In this document: one piece after another, positions 32,039 to 38,853 of the stretch
How positions within the stretch are numbered: position 1 is the stretch's first letter
Layout of the letters: each line of letters starts with the position of its first letter
Virus record (IMG/VR): IMGVR_UViG_3300037086_000245
Span: 1 to 41,679 of that record
DNA length: 41,679 bases
Strand: one strand, 5' to 3'
Source: a virus
Notes under the pieces: model-generated
Seen by the model: only the letters and a program-made list of their open reading frames with translations
The model's database searches: none
Told to the model about the DNA's origin: nothing
Position numbers and translations under genes: made by a program

Positions 32039-35000
32039 TCGCCGTTGACCTCCATCCAGGCGACGAGCCTCGGCTCGACGCCGAGCGGCGCGTCGATGCG
32101 CTTGAGGTAGCTGTTCTTGATGTGCTTGCGGACCTTTGTGCGCAGGTCGAGAAGAGTCGACTCGTCCATCTGACAGACGCGCGGCGTCGACGGCGTCGAA
32201 CGGATGCTCTCAGCGATCTGGCCGGCATCCTCGAGGATGGCTTCGGTCGCGAGGTCGACGTAGTACCAGCGGGCCGTACCGGCGGCTTCGGTGAACTCCT
32301 CGGACTGCACGTCAAGAGCGGGCAGGCGATAGCAGAAGAAGACACCCCGGATGCCATTCCCCTCTCGCCGGCGACCGCTGAACACCGAACCGGGCAGCCC
32401 CGCCAGACGCGCCTCGAGTTCCGGGTCACCTTGGATGAGGGCCTGGTATTCGAGGTGGAGGTCCTCGATGGGAGTCTTCGTCCCCTCGTAGTTGTGGGTG
32501 AACTCGATCAGGGCCTGGTAGTCATCGGCAGGCGTCAGGAGCTTCTTCCCCTCGATCCCGAGCGTGGTGGAGATCATCAGGATCTTGCCGGTCACCGTGC
32601 GATAGAGCGACAAGATGAGATTGAGTTCACCAGGCGGTAGGAAGTTCCAGAAGATCACCTTCCCGCGGCCCTCCTTCTGGTCGGGGTGGTCGGCGAGCAG
32701 TCGCGCCTCCACGTCGGGGTTCATACGTCGATCGACGCGACCGATCCGCTGCATCAGGCGCACCGGGTTCCAATGGATGTCGTAGTTGATCAGGCGTGTC
32801 GCGTCCTGGAGGTTGAGTCCCTCGGAGAGCACGTCGGTCGAGATGAGCACCCGGATCTCGTCCCGGCCCCGCTTCTTCAACTCCGGTGAGCTCGAGCGGT
32901 TGTAGTACGGCGAGAACCGCCGGATCACGTCCGCCCGGTCGACCTTTGCGCCCGAGTCGAGCTCAGCGAGCCCGTCAGTCCCCGCAGCCTTCAACTCGCG
33001 TGCCACGTATCGGGCGGTGTCGGCGAACTCGCTGAAGACAAGGACCTTCTTGCCGGCCAGATCCTTGGAGGTCAGGAGCGTCTTGAGCCTGTTCAGCTTG
33101 TCGTCGTGCTTGGGCTCGAACTTCTGGGTTTCGGCGAGGAACCGAACGATTTGATCGAGGTCCAGGTACGTCTCGTTGACGATGGCGTCAACGTTGTATT
33201 CATCGCGGCTCAGGACGCGGACATCAGGGAGGAGCTCATCGGGCTCGATGTCCTCTTCGTCCGATGCGTCGTCCTCGTCCCCGCCCCAGAGGGACAGCTG
33301 GCGTACAGCGGCCGCGCGAAGGACGCTCTCGTTCATGCGGCGCCAGCGGTCGAGTCGACTTCGATCGCCGTCCGAGTTGGCATGGACCTCGACGAACGCC
33401 AGCAGCTTCCGTAGGAGGCGGTTCGTCGAGATCTCGAACGCGAACACCGAGCTCTCGAACCGTTTGAGGAACTGGGTCCGAATGAGGCCCACCACTTGCT
33501 TCTGCCGCCCCTCCTCGAGGGGATCGATCGAGGCGTCCGGGCCCTTGTAGTAGGCCAGCGGGTAGTAGAAGGGCAACGCGAACAGAGGGCTCTTCTTGGA
33601 GAAGGCCGCCTCGATCATGTCGAGGAGCTGGCCGTACGTCTTGCGCACCGAGTACTCCGCCACACGGGGCGACCCTCGTTCCGGGAAGATGGCGGCGGCG
33701 CCCTTTTCGCGTTTCTGGCTCTCGACGGCGTAGGCGCGACTGCGCTGGACAACCAGGCTCCTGAAGACATCGCTCTCCGAGAGACGCTCAGTCGCTTCGA
33801 CGGTGCTGTCGCTCAGGTCGCCGTCCTCGAGCCCGAGCTCGACCCGCAGGTCCTTCTCCATCCGGCTGAAGAGTGCCGTGAGGTTGTTGACCCCGAGGGT
33901 CCGGGCGAAGTACGCGTCGTCGCGACGCGAGAACAGCTCGACCATGTGCCGGAAGTCGGTCAGCCGGTTGTTGATCGGCGTCGCCGTGAGCATGTACACC
34001 GACTTCGGGTGGGTTGCCGGGTCGAGGAGATCGAAGAGCTCGTAGTAGCGGGAGTCCTTCGACCCGCTATCGCCACCACGCCGCTGCCCAGGGTTGCGGA
34101 AGTGGTGGGCCTCGTCGATCACGACGGCATCGGCCGTCGCGGCGATCCGCCGGAACCGCTCGGGGAAGTCGTTTCCGCGGCTCAGGTCCGTGTGGCTGAA
34201 CACCGCGAGGTTGCTGAAATCAACGCTGCCACCCACGCCGCCGACGTGCGCTAGGTACTCGCGCAGGTGCGGATCCCAGACCGCCTCCTTGGCGCCCTTC
34301 GGGGCAAACAGGACGACGCGCTTCCGCTCGTGGAGGATCAGGCGCTCGATGAGCATCAGCCCGACGAAGGTCTTGCCCAGCCCCACGCCGTCACAGAGGA
34401 ACGCCCCACCGAACTGACGGGCGATGCCTGTCAGGGCCCAATACGCCTCCTTCTGGTACCGATCGAGGCGCGGGAACATCTTCGACTGGCTCTCGTCCCA
34501 CTCGGTGTCGGTGACCTGGTGGCCGCGGAAGAGCTCGTCGAGCGCCTTGGCATACACCTCGAATGGTTGGTACTCGCGGGCGTGTCGCTCAATGACGCCA
34601 AGGACGGTGTCGCTCACGTCGACAGCTTCTCTCCAATGGGCGTCGAACCAATCCTGGAGCTGCTGCACGTCCCCCGGGCTCTGAACCTGGATGTTCAGTT
34701 CGACGTTCTGGGTCAGGCCGGGGCGGGTGAAGTTGCTTGAGCCGACGAGCGCCTTGGCGCCCACGACCTCGAGCTTGGCGTGGGTGATGTACGTCTTCGC
34801 GTGGAACTTGGCCTTGTTGTAGACCTTGCACTCGATCTGACCCGACCGCAGAGCCGCCACAATCCCGGGCACTCCGTTCAGGAACGGATTGGCGTCCTTC
34901 TCCGCCTCGAGATCCTTGTCGAGGGCGCGTCGAGCGGTGCCGCGCACCGCGTCGAGCAGGACCTTCCTGGTGCTGGCCGTGACGTCCGAGCCCATGAGGA

Positions 35001-35187
35001 TGCGGATCTTGCTCAGACCCTGCCACTTGCCGTCCAGGGCAAGGAGGGCGCCGACCTCGAAGTAGCCTGCCGCGATGTCGAAGCTGCTCGCGAGCTCGCA
35101 CCACTCTTGGAGGTAGCGGAGGCCGGTCCATCCAGGGTCCGAGTTGTCAACGATGAACAGGTCGCCGCCCTTACGCTCGCTCGTCAT
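32035..35187 (-). CDS. PLD-like nuclease domain fused to SNF2-type helicase
   Basis: This 1050-residue protein begins with a phospholipase D-type domain (residues about 1-190) with the HxK motif KFHAKTYI (H129, K131) and GSSNF at 149-153. A SNF2/DEAD-like translocase follows: Walker A GVGLGKT ending at K272-T273, Walker B DEAH at 358-361, motif III MLTATPINN, and a second RecA lobe with STDVLSEGLNLQDA and QRIGRVDRR. Only one HKD half-site is visible, so dimerisation may be needed for nuclease activity. ATG 35187 overlaps the stop of the upstream stub (ATGA) and is preferred over an extension to 35295. With the downstream methyltransferase it probably forms a restriction system that tracks along unmodified DNA. 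Confidence 0.85.
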   Translation of the reverse strand: MTSERKGGDLFIVDNSDPGWTGLRYLQEWCELASSFDIAAGYFEVGALLALDGKWQGLSKIRILMGSDVTASTRKVLLDAVRGTARRALDKDLEAEKDANPFLNGVPGIVAALRSGQIECKVYNKAKFHAKTYITHAKLEVVGAKALVGSSNFTRPGLTQNVELNIQVQSPGDVQQLQDWFDAHWREAVDVSDTVLGVIERHAREYQPFEVYAKALDELFRGHQVTDTEWDESQSKMFPRLDRYQKEAYWALTGIARQFGGAFLCDGVGLGKTFVGLMLIERLILHERKRVVLFAPKGAKEAVWDPHLREYLAHVGGVGGSVDFSNLAVFSHTDLSRGNDFPERFRRIAATADAVVIDEAHHFRNPGQRRGGDSGSKDSRYYELFDLLDPATHPKSVYMLTATPINNRLTDFRHMVELFSRRDDAYFARTLGVNNLTALFSRMEKDLRVELGLEDGDLSDSTVEATERLSESDVFRSLVVQRSRAYAVESQKREKGAAAIFPERGSPRVAEYSVRKTYGQLLDMIEAAFSKKSPLFALPFYYPLAYYKGPDASIDPLEEGRQKQVVGLIRTQFLKRFESSVFAFEISTNRLLRKLLAFVEVHANSDGDRSRLDRWRRMNESVLRAAAVRQLSLWGGDEDDASDEEDIEPDELLPDVRVLSRDEYNVDAIVNETYLDLDQIVRFLAETQKFEPKHDDKLNRLKTLLTSKDLAGKKVLVFSEFADTARYVARELKAAGTDGLAELDSGAKVDRADVIRRFSPYYNRSSSPELKKRGRDEIRVLISTDVLSEGLNLQDATRLINYDIHWNPVRLMQRIGRVDRRMNPDVEARLLADHPDQKEGRGKVIFWNFLPPGELNLILSLYRTVTGKILMISTTLGIEGKKLLTPADDYQALIEFTHNYEGTKTPIEDLHLEYQALIQGDPELEARLAGLPGSVFSGRRREGNGIRGVFFCYRLPALDVQSEEFTEAAGTARWYYVDLATEAILEDAGQIAESIRSTPSTPRVCQMDESTLLDLRTKVRKHIKNSYLKRIDAPLGVEPRLVAWMEVNGE

Positions 35188-35546
35188 TGAGGACCCCCCA
35201 GGCCCCGGCCGATCCGCCGCGATTGTCCGGCTCCGGCGGCGCTGGGTCGCTCGGCGTCTGCCCGGGCTCTGATCGGTACGTGGCTGTCTTCCCACGCGGC
35301 GCTGACCTGCTCGCGGACCCGGTTGATGAAGTCGTCGTCGGTCATCCGCTCGCCGACCCAGTCGCCGGGCAGGCTGAGCTGGGCACCGCCCTTGACCTTG
35401 GCCTTGGCGATCGGGATGAAGTACGTGCTCCGCCGGCGGCCCTCGGCGATCTCGCTCGTGATCCCGTCTTCGTCGAACCGGAAATGGCGCGTCGGTTCGG
35501 CAAATGGCGAGTTCAGGATCGGGTTCTCGATCGAGACCGGCGGCAC
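35184..35546 (-). CDS. stub resembling the N-terminus of BPTD_3080-family restriction enzymes
   Basis: This is a 120-residue frame. Residues 1-75 (NPILNSPFAEPTRHFRFDED, GITSEIAEGRRRSTYFIPIA, then FINRVREQV) strongly recall the start of the long helicase-type restriction proteins called BPTD_3080 family, which run to many hundreds of residues. After residue 75 the sequence turns into Arg/Ala-rich, unstructured text and stops. The GTG start has a ribosome site (AAAGGA), and the stop overlaps the helicase ATG, so it is still coupled to that gene. It is either a degraded remnant or a reduced module kept for its N-terminal function. Confidence 0.62.
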   Translation of the reverse strand: MPPVSIENPILNSPFAEPTRHFRFDEDGITSEIAEGRRRSTYFIPIAKAKVKGGAQLSLPGDWVGERMTDDDFINRVREQVSAAWEDSHVPIRARADAERPSAAGAGQSRRIGRGLGGPQ

Positions 35547-35695
35547 GGGGTCCTTTCAGAGCAGTGGCGACTTGGCGCTCCGTGCAGGATACGCGGCGGG
35601 CGCGTCAGCTTGAGTGGCACTGGGGTGGCCCAAGGAGCGTCACGGATAAGTACCTACGGACGGAGCGGACCTGCCGGTGGTCCCGTTGCCGTCAC

Positions 35696-35725
35696 TTGAC
35701 GCCGCGGCCCCCAAGGCCCCATCAT
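35696..35725 (+). promoter_or_regulatory. candidate promoter of the structured RNA
   Basis: TTGACG at 35696-35701 and CATCAT at 35720-35725 are separated by 18 bp. Initiation would fall near 35732, just before the first stem of the folded RNA. The -35 matches the consensus in five of six positions, the -10 in four of six. Confidence 0.45.
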
Positions 35726-35731
35726 CCGAAG

Positions 35732-35812
35732 TGGAGACCCGCCCATGGCGAACGCCCTCCCTAAAGGGGGCCCGCTGGCGCAAGCCGGCTAGCTACGGCG
35801 GGTTCCTCTTTT
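35732..35812 (+). ncRNA. candidate structured RNA next to DUF3800 (three-way junction)
   Basis: About 80 nt fold into three stems. P1 pairs 35736-35743 with 35797-35804 (8 bp). P2 pairs GCCCTC (35754-35759) with GGGGGC (35766-35771). P3 pairs GCTGGC (35774-35779) with GCCGGC (35784-35789) and is capped by the GNRA loop GCAA. P1, P2 and P3 each contain one G-U pair that would be an A/C mismatch on the other strand, so the RNA strand is plus. A TTCCTCTTTT tail follows P1 as in an intrinsic terminator, and a promoter-like pair precedes it. The RNA would end exactly at the stop codon of the convergent DUF3800 gene. Structured RNA motifs associated with DUF3800 genes are known from comparative genomics; whether this is one of them needs a covariance search. 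Confidence 0.55.
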
Positions 35813-36525
35813 CATGGCGGCGACGTCATCGGGTTCTTGCGGGTGTACCGCGTCACGCGGCCGAGATCCCAGATGCTCCCGAGTATCGGCTGTGCGAGCT
35901 GCGTCCACTTCATGTTGCCTCGCTCGAAGGCCTGAAACACCGCCCACGCGATGTAGTCCGCTGCCTGGAGGCCGCGACTGGAAGCGTGAGTCCTCAGCTG
36001 AGCGTCCACGGAGTGGCCGCTCCACTTCGAGAAGCCCCCGAGCACCACGCGATGGCGATCTCCAATCGTGGTCGCCATCTGCTGTAGCTCCTTGGCCGTG
36101 TCGAAGTCCTTCCGGCTGATCACGATCGTCGTGCGCGCGTAGGAATGGAGTTGGTCGCCCAGGAGATACCCCAGCATCTCGTTGTAGAAGCGCGTTGGAT
36201 CCGTTCTCCATGTCTGAGCGGGATCCAGCATTGTCTTGTCCATTACGATCGCGCTTGCCACCACGTCGAGACCAGCAAGCGTGGTCAGGACGCGCGACTT
36301 CAAGCCTGGGCCGTCGGTGACGGCATGAAGAATCCGGGGCTTCCCGCCTGTCGGGGCGGCGGCCGCCACCTCGCGCGCCAACCTCTGTGGGTCTGCTGTT
36401 CGAATGGCGGCGATGACGAGGTACTTGCTCGTCTTGCCCACCGCTAAGAGGTCGTCACCCTTCTTGTTGAAGACCTCAGGGCGGCCGCTTTCATCGACGA
36501 AGATGTGCTGGGCACCCGGCTTCAT
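35812..36525 (-). CDS. DUF3800 domain protein
   Basis: This 237-residue protein shows the family's landmarks: the N-terminal HIFVDESGRP, with Asp and Glu in an RNase H-like position, a central KYLVIAAIRTADPQRLAREV, and near the C-terminus GLQAADYIAWAVFQAFERGN, where the Asp is the conserved partner. The pattern suggests a metal-dependent, RNase H-like fold; biochemical function is not established. It has a ribosome site (GGAGA, 6 bases upstream of ATG 36525), and the start overlaps the stop of the upstream gene (ATGA). DUF3800 genes are frequent in defence islands and on mobile elements, and this one abuts the structured RNA at 35732-35812. Confidence 0.82.
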   Translation of the reverse strand: MKPGAQHIFVDESGRPEVFNKKGDDLLAVGKTSKYLVIAAIRTADPQRLAREVAAAAPTGGKPRILHAVTDGPGLKSRVLTTLAGLDVVASAIVMDKTMLDPAQTWRTDPTRFYNEMLGYLLGDQLHSYARTTIVISRKDFDTAKELQQMATTIGDRHRVVLGGFSKWSGHSVDAQLRTHASSRGLQAADYIAWAVFQAFERGNMKWTQLAQPILGSIWDLGRVTRYTRKNPMTSPP

Positions 36526-37058
36526 CCGTTCTCCCCGCGTGGGCTGTCCGCCAGCCAGAAGCCAGAGATGGCTGGGAGCCTGAGCCGGAGGAAAGGAAGA
36601 TCGACGTCACTGCCAACCTTTACGTCTGATAGATGGACGAAACGCGGTTCCGGCCCTTCCGCGAGGCCAGCGCCAAGTGGCTCCGGGTCTTGCGCTGTGA
36701 TGGCGGTCGCGACCACCTCGTCCAACATCTCGTAAGCCGGATCTTCCACTCGATGCGTGATGCTCGCGGCGAGCGCCTCGCGGAACGCAGCCGGGGAGAT
36801 AAGCGTGCCCGTGACAACGATCCCGTTGGAAAGGATGACCAGTCGGGCTCTCCAGCCGAGAGCTGCAAGCTCGACGAGACGCTTCAGGAGAGGGTCGCCG
36901 GAAAGTCCTGTCGGGAGCAGCCAACTCATGCCCGGTTCCGGCGACTCGTTTCCTGGCGGGCCCCCGATCCTGTCCTCGGCCGGAGGGGTGCCGGTCATCT
37001 TGTCGGGCCGTTCCATCCGGCCGTCCAACTCCGACCCAAGTTCGTCGTCGTCACCCAT
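36522..37058 (-). CDS. small protein with GvpU-like core
   Basis: This 178-residue protein starts at ATG 37058 with a good ribosome site (GGGAGG, 8 bases upstream) and is coupled to the DUF3800 gene. The first 45 residues are acidic and Pro-rich. Residues about 55-105 (LLKRLVELAALGWRARLVIL, SNGIVVTGTLISPAAFREAL) resemble the beta core of the accessory proteins named GvpU; no other gas vesicle gene is near, so that name may not describe the role. The C-terminus is beta-rich (PRFVHLSDVKVGSDVDLPFL). It is likely a partner of the DUF3800 protein; function unknown. Confidence 0.5.
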   Translation of the reverse strand: MGDDDELGSELDGRMERPDKMTGTPPAEDRIGGPPGNESPEPGMSWLLPTGLSGDPLLKRLVELAALGWRARLVILSNGIVVTGTLISPAAFREALAASITHRVEDPAYEMLDEVVATAITAQDPEPLGAGLAEGPEPRFVHLSDVKVGSDVDLPFLRLRLPAISGFWLADSPRGENG

Positions 37059-37109
37059 ACCCGATTCCTCCCGTTCAACGACCGCCGGCCGGACGGACAG
37101 ATGGCCGCG

Positions 37110-37139
37110 ACTCTAGCCCCGGCCCGTGGACGATATCAA
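37110..37139 (-). promoter_or_regulatory. candidate promoter of the GvpU-like/DUF3800 pair
   Basis: On the minus strand TTGATA (37139-37134) and TAGAGT (37115-37110) are spaced by 18 bp. Initiation near 37103 leaves a leader of about 45 bases before ATG 37058. Confidence 0.45.
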
Positions 37140-37181
37140 CCGTCGCGCCAGCTCCGCCGGATCGCATGGGGCCGCGGCGAC

Positions 37182-38624
37182 TCAGGTCGACCTCCGGCGA
37201 CGCCGTAGCGTCTTGGCCACCTTCTCCGGCAGCCACGGCTCCGCACTGGCCAGGTCCGCCTTGATCGCCCGCTCGGTTGTTGCCCGTTCCTCGATCTCCT
37301 GCTCGATGCGTGCGAGCTCCTCGTCGATCTCGGGGTCATGCGCTGGTTCGCTGAGCCGCCGTCGCCTCTCCCGCTGGGAGAAGCGGTACCGCTCACGGTC
37401 GGTGCAGAAGCTTGATCGTCGCGCGTCCAGAGTCAGGAACGGCTGCCCGCACTCTCGGCAGAGGGCGGCACCGCGCTGTCCCTCGGTCACCCGGCGCAGA
37501 GCCTCGACCAACTGAAGGTAGACAGGCGCGAGTAGCGAACTCCACCAGCGACGCTCGTGAACGACGAGCGGACCGGGGAAGCGGTCAGCAAGACTCTCGC
37601 CCTCCCGCGTCAGGTCGCGCTCAAGCCCCGGTCGGCCGATCTCCACCTGGTACTCCGCCGCTCGCCGGACGTAGGGGGTCAGCAGGCGACGCTCAAGCTC
37701 CACCAGGCCCCACCAATCGGCGCTGAGCCGCCCTACTGGCGATCGTCCCGACGGCGGGCCCAGCTCGATGTCGTAGTCCGCCCAGTCCTCTTGATACCAG
37801 CTTGCGAGCGGGACCCACAGGATCGGGATGCCTACCGCGGCGATGCGTTGCCAGGCCGCGTGAGCGGTCGGCCACCACTGCTCGGTGAACTGCTTCCGCG
37901 TGACGCCCGCGAGGTTGTACTCGGTGAGTGAGCCGCCTTTGACCACGTCCTCGAACCGAGCGTAGTGCTGCATCAGTGGCGAGATGCGCGACTCGAAGTT
38001 GCTGGTGCCTCCGAGCCACAGCACCCCACCGGTCGGATCTCGCAGCACGGGCTGTGCCCAGGCCGGGTTCCAGCCCTCGTGCGGCTGCCAGCCAGGACGC
38101 GGCGGATCGGCCCGCTCACGCTCGTCGCTCAACCGAGCCAGAGCCATGAGATGCCAACGCACGTTCGCCTGTTGCTGGAGAACATCGACCTGCGCATCGC
38201 GGAATCCAGGGTCTTCTCGCACGTGGTCCGACACCTCGAAGGCATCGGCCGGGAAGAAGTGCGCGAGGTCGAGCACGCCGTGCTCCTGGTACCACGGCCG
38301 GGCCACCTTCCGGTCCGACAGGTCAACCCGCGCGAAGTCCTCCGCGAGCAGTAGTCCGCTTGCCACGCGCTCAAACGGGTCGTATCCCGCGTCCGCGAGG
38401 TCCCCAACGATGTCCCCGCGTGCCCAGCCGAGATCGTTGGCGCGGTAGAGGACCTGGACGCTCGCGGGCAGGCGAAGCCGGCCTTCACCAGCGAAGCGCG
38501 GCCGGAGACTCACCTCGATCGAGTCTGGCGAGGTGTCATCAACAGATTCGGGATTGCAGTGGACATTTAGGGGCCTTAGACTGTCGGCATACGTCAGCAG
38601 CAGTTGCCGTGGACGCGATGACAT
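37182..38624 (-). CDS. large protein with C-terminal CGNR-like zinc cluster
   Basis: This 480-residue protein (from ATG 38624; a GTG near 38513 is another possible start) has no obvious family. Residues about 35-330 are mixed alpha/beta with many Trp (AHAAWQRIAAVGIPILWVPL, SADWWGLVELERRLLTPYVR). Near the C-terminus is a zinc cluster, CRECGQPFL...SSFCTDRERYRFSQRERRRR, which recalls the CGNR finger of ABATE-type proteins. A long charged helix follows (DPEIDEELARIEQEIEERAT). It is divergent from the HTH gene at 38659 and lies upstream of the GvpU-like/DUF3800 pair, with a 123-bp gap that holds a separate promoter. A nucleic-acid-binding role is plausible. Confidence 0.55.
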   Translation of the reverse strand: MSSRPRQLLLTYADSLRPLNVHCNPESVDDTSPDSIEVSLRPRFAGEGRLRLPASVQVLYRANDLGWARGDIVGDLADAGYDPFERVASGLLLAEDFARVDLSDRKVARPWYQEHGVLDLAHFFPADAFEVSDHVREDPGFRDAQVDVLQQQANVRWHLMALARLSDERERADPPRPGWQPHEGWNPAWAQPVLRDPTGGVLWLGGTSNFESRISPLMQHYARFEDVVKGGSLTEYNLAGVTRKQFTEQWWPTAHAAWQRIAAVGIPILWVPLASWYQEDWADYDIELGPPSGRSPVGRLSADWWGLVELERRLLTPYVRRAAEYQVEIGRPGLERDLTREGESLADRFPGPLVVHERRWWSSLLAPVYLQLVEALRRVTEGQRGAALCRECGQPFLTLDARRSSFCTDRERYRFSQRERRRRLSEPAHDPEIDEELARIEQEIEERATTERAIKADLASAEPWLPEKVAKTLRRRRRST

Positions 38625-38658
38625 GAGGATGCCACAAGTGTCGACGCAAGGGAAGCCC

Positions 38659-38853
38659 ATGGACGCAGTGGACGGGGGCAGCGGACGGCTGCTCCGCATC
38701 GAGCAGATCGCCGAGCGATTGTCGGTGAGTCGGTCGATGGCATGGAAGATCATCGACAAGGGGCAGCTGCGCTCGGTGCGCATCGGCCGAGCGGTGCGCG
38801 TCCGGCCCCAGGACCTCGACGACTACGTCGCCGATCCTGCCCGCGAGCGGTGA
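38659..38853 (+). CDS. excisionase-like helix-turn-helix protein
   Basis: This 64-residue protein (ATG 38659, ribosome site AAGGGAAG close upstream; ATG 38623 would add 12 residues) has the MerR/excisionase fold: LLRIEQIAERLSVSRSMAWK, then IIDKGQLRSVRIGRAVRVRP and a QDLDDYVA end. Such proteins act as excisionases or as small regulators. The stop overlaps the primase start (GTGA), so the two are coupled, and it may control the replication operon. Confidence 0.8.
   Translation: MDAVDGGSGRLLRIEQIAERLSVSRSMAWKIIDKGQLRSVRIGRAVRVRPQDLDDYVADPARER

Noticed and set aside
36522-37058. Gas vesicle function for the GvpU-like protein
   Set aside because: Only a short core is similar and no gas vesicle structural gene is present.
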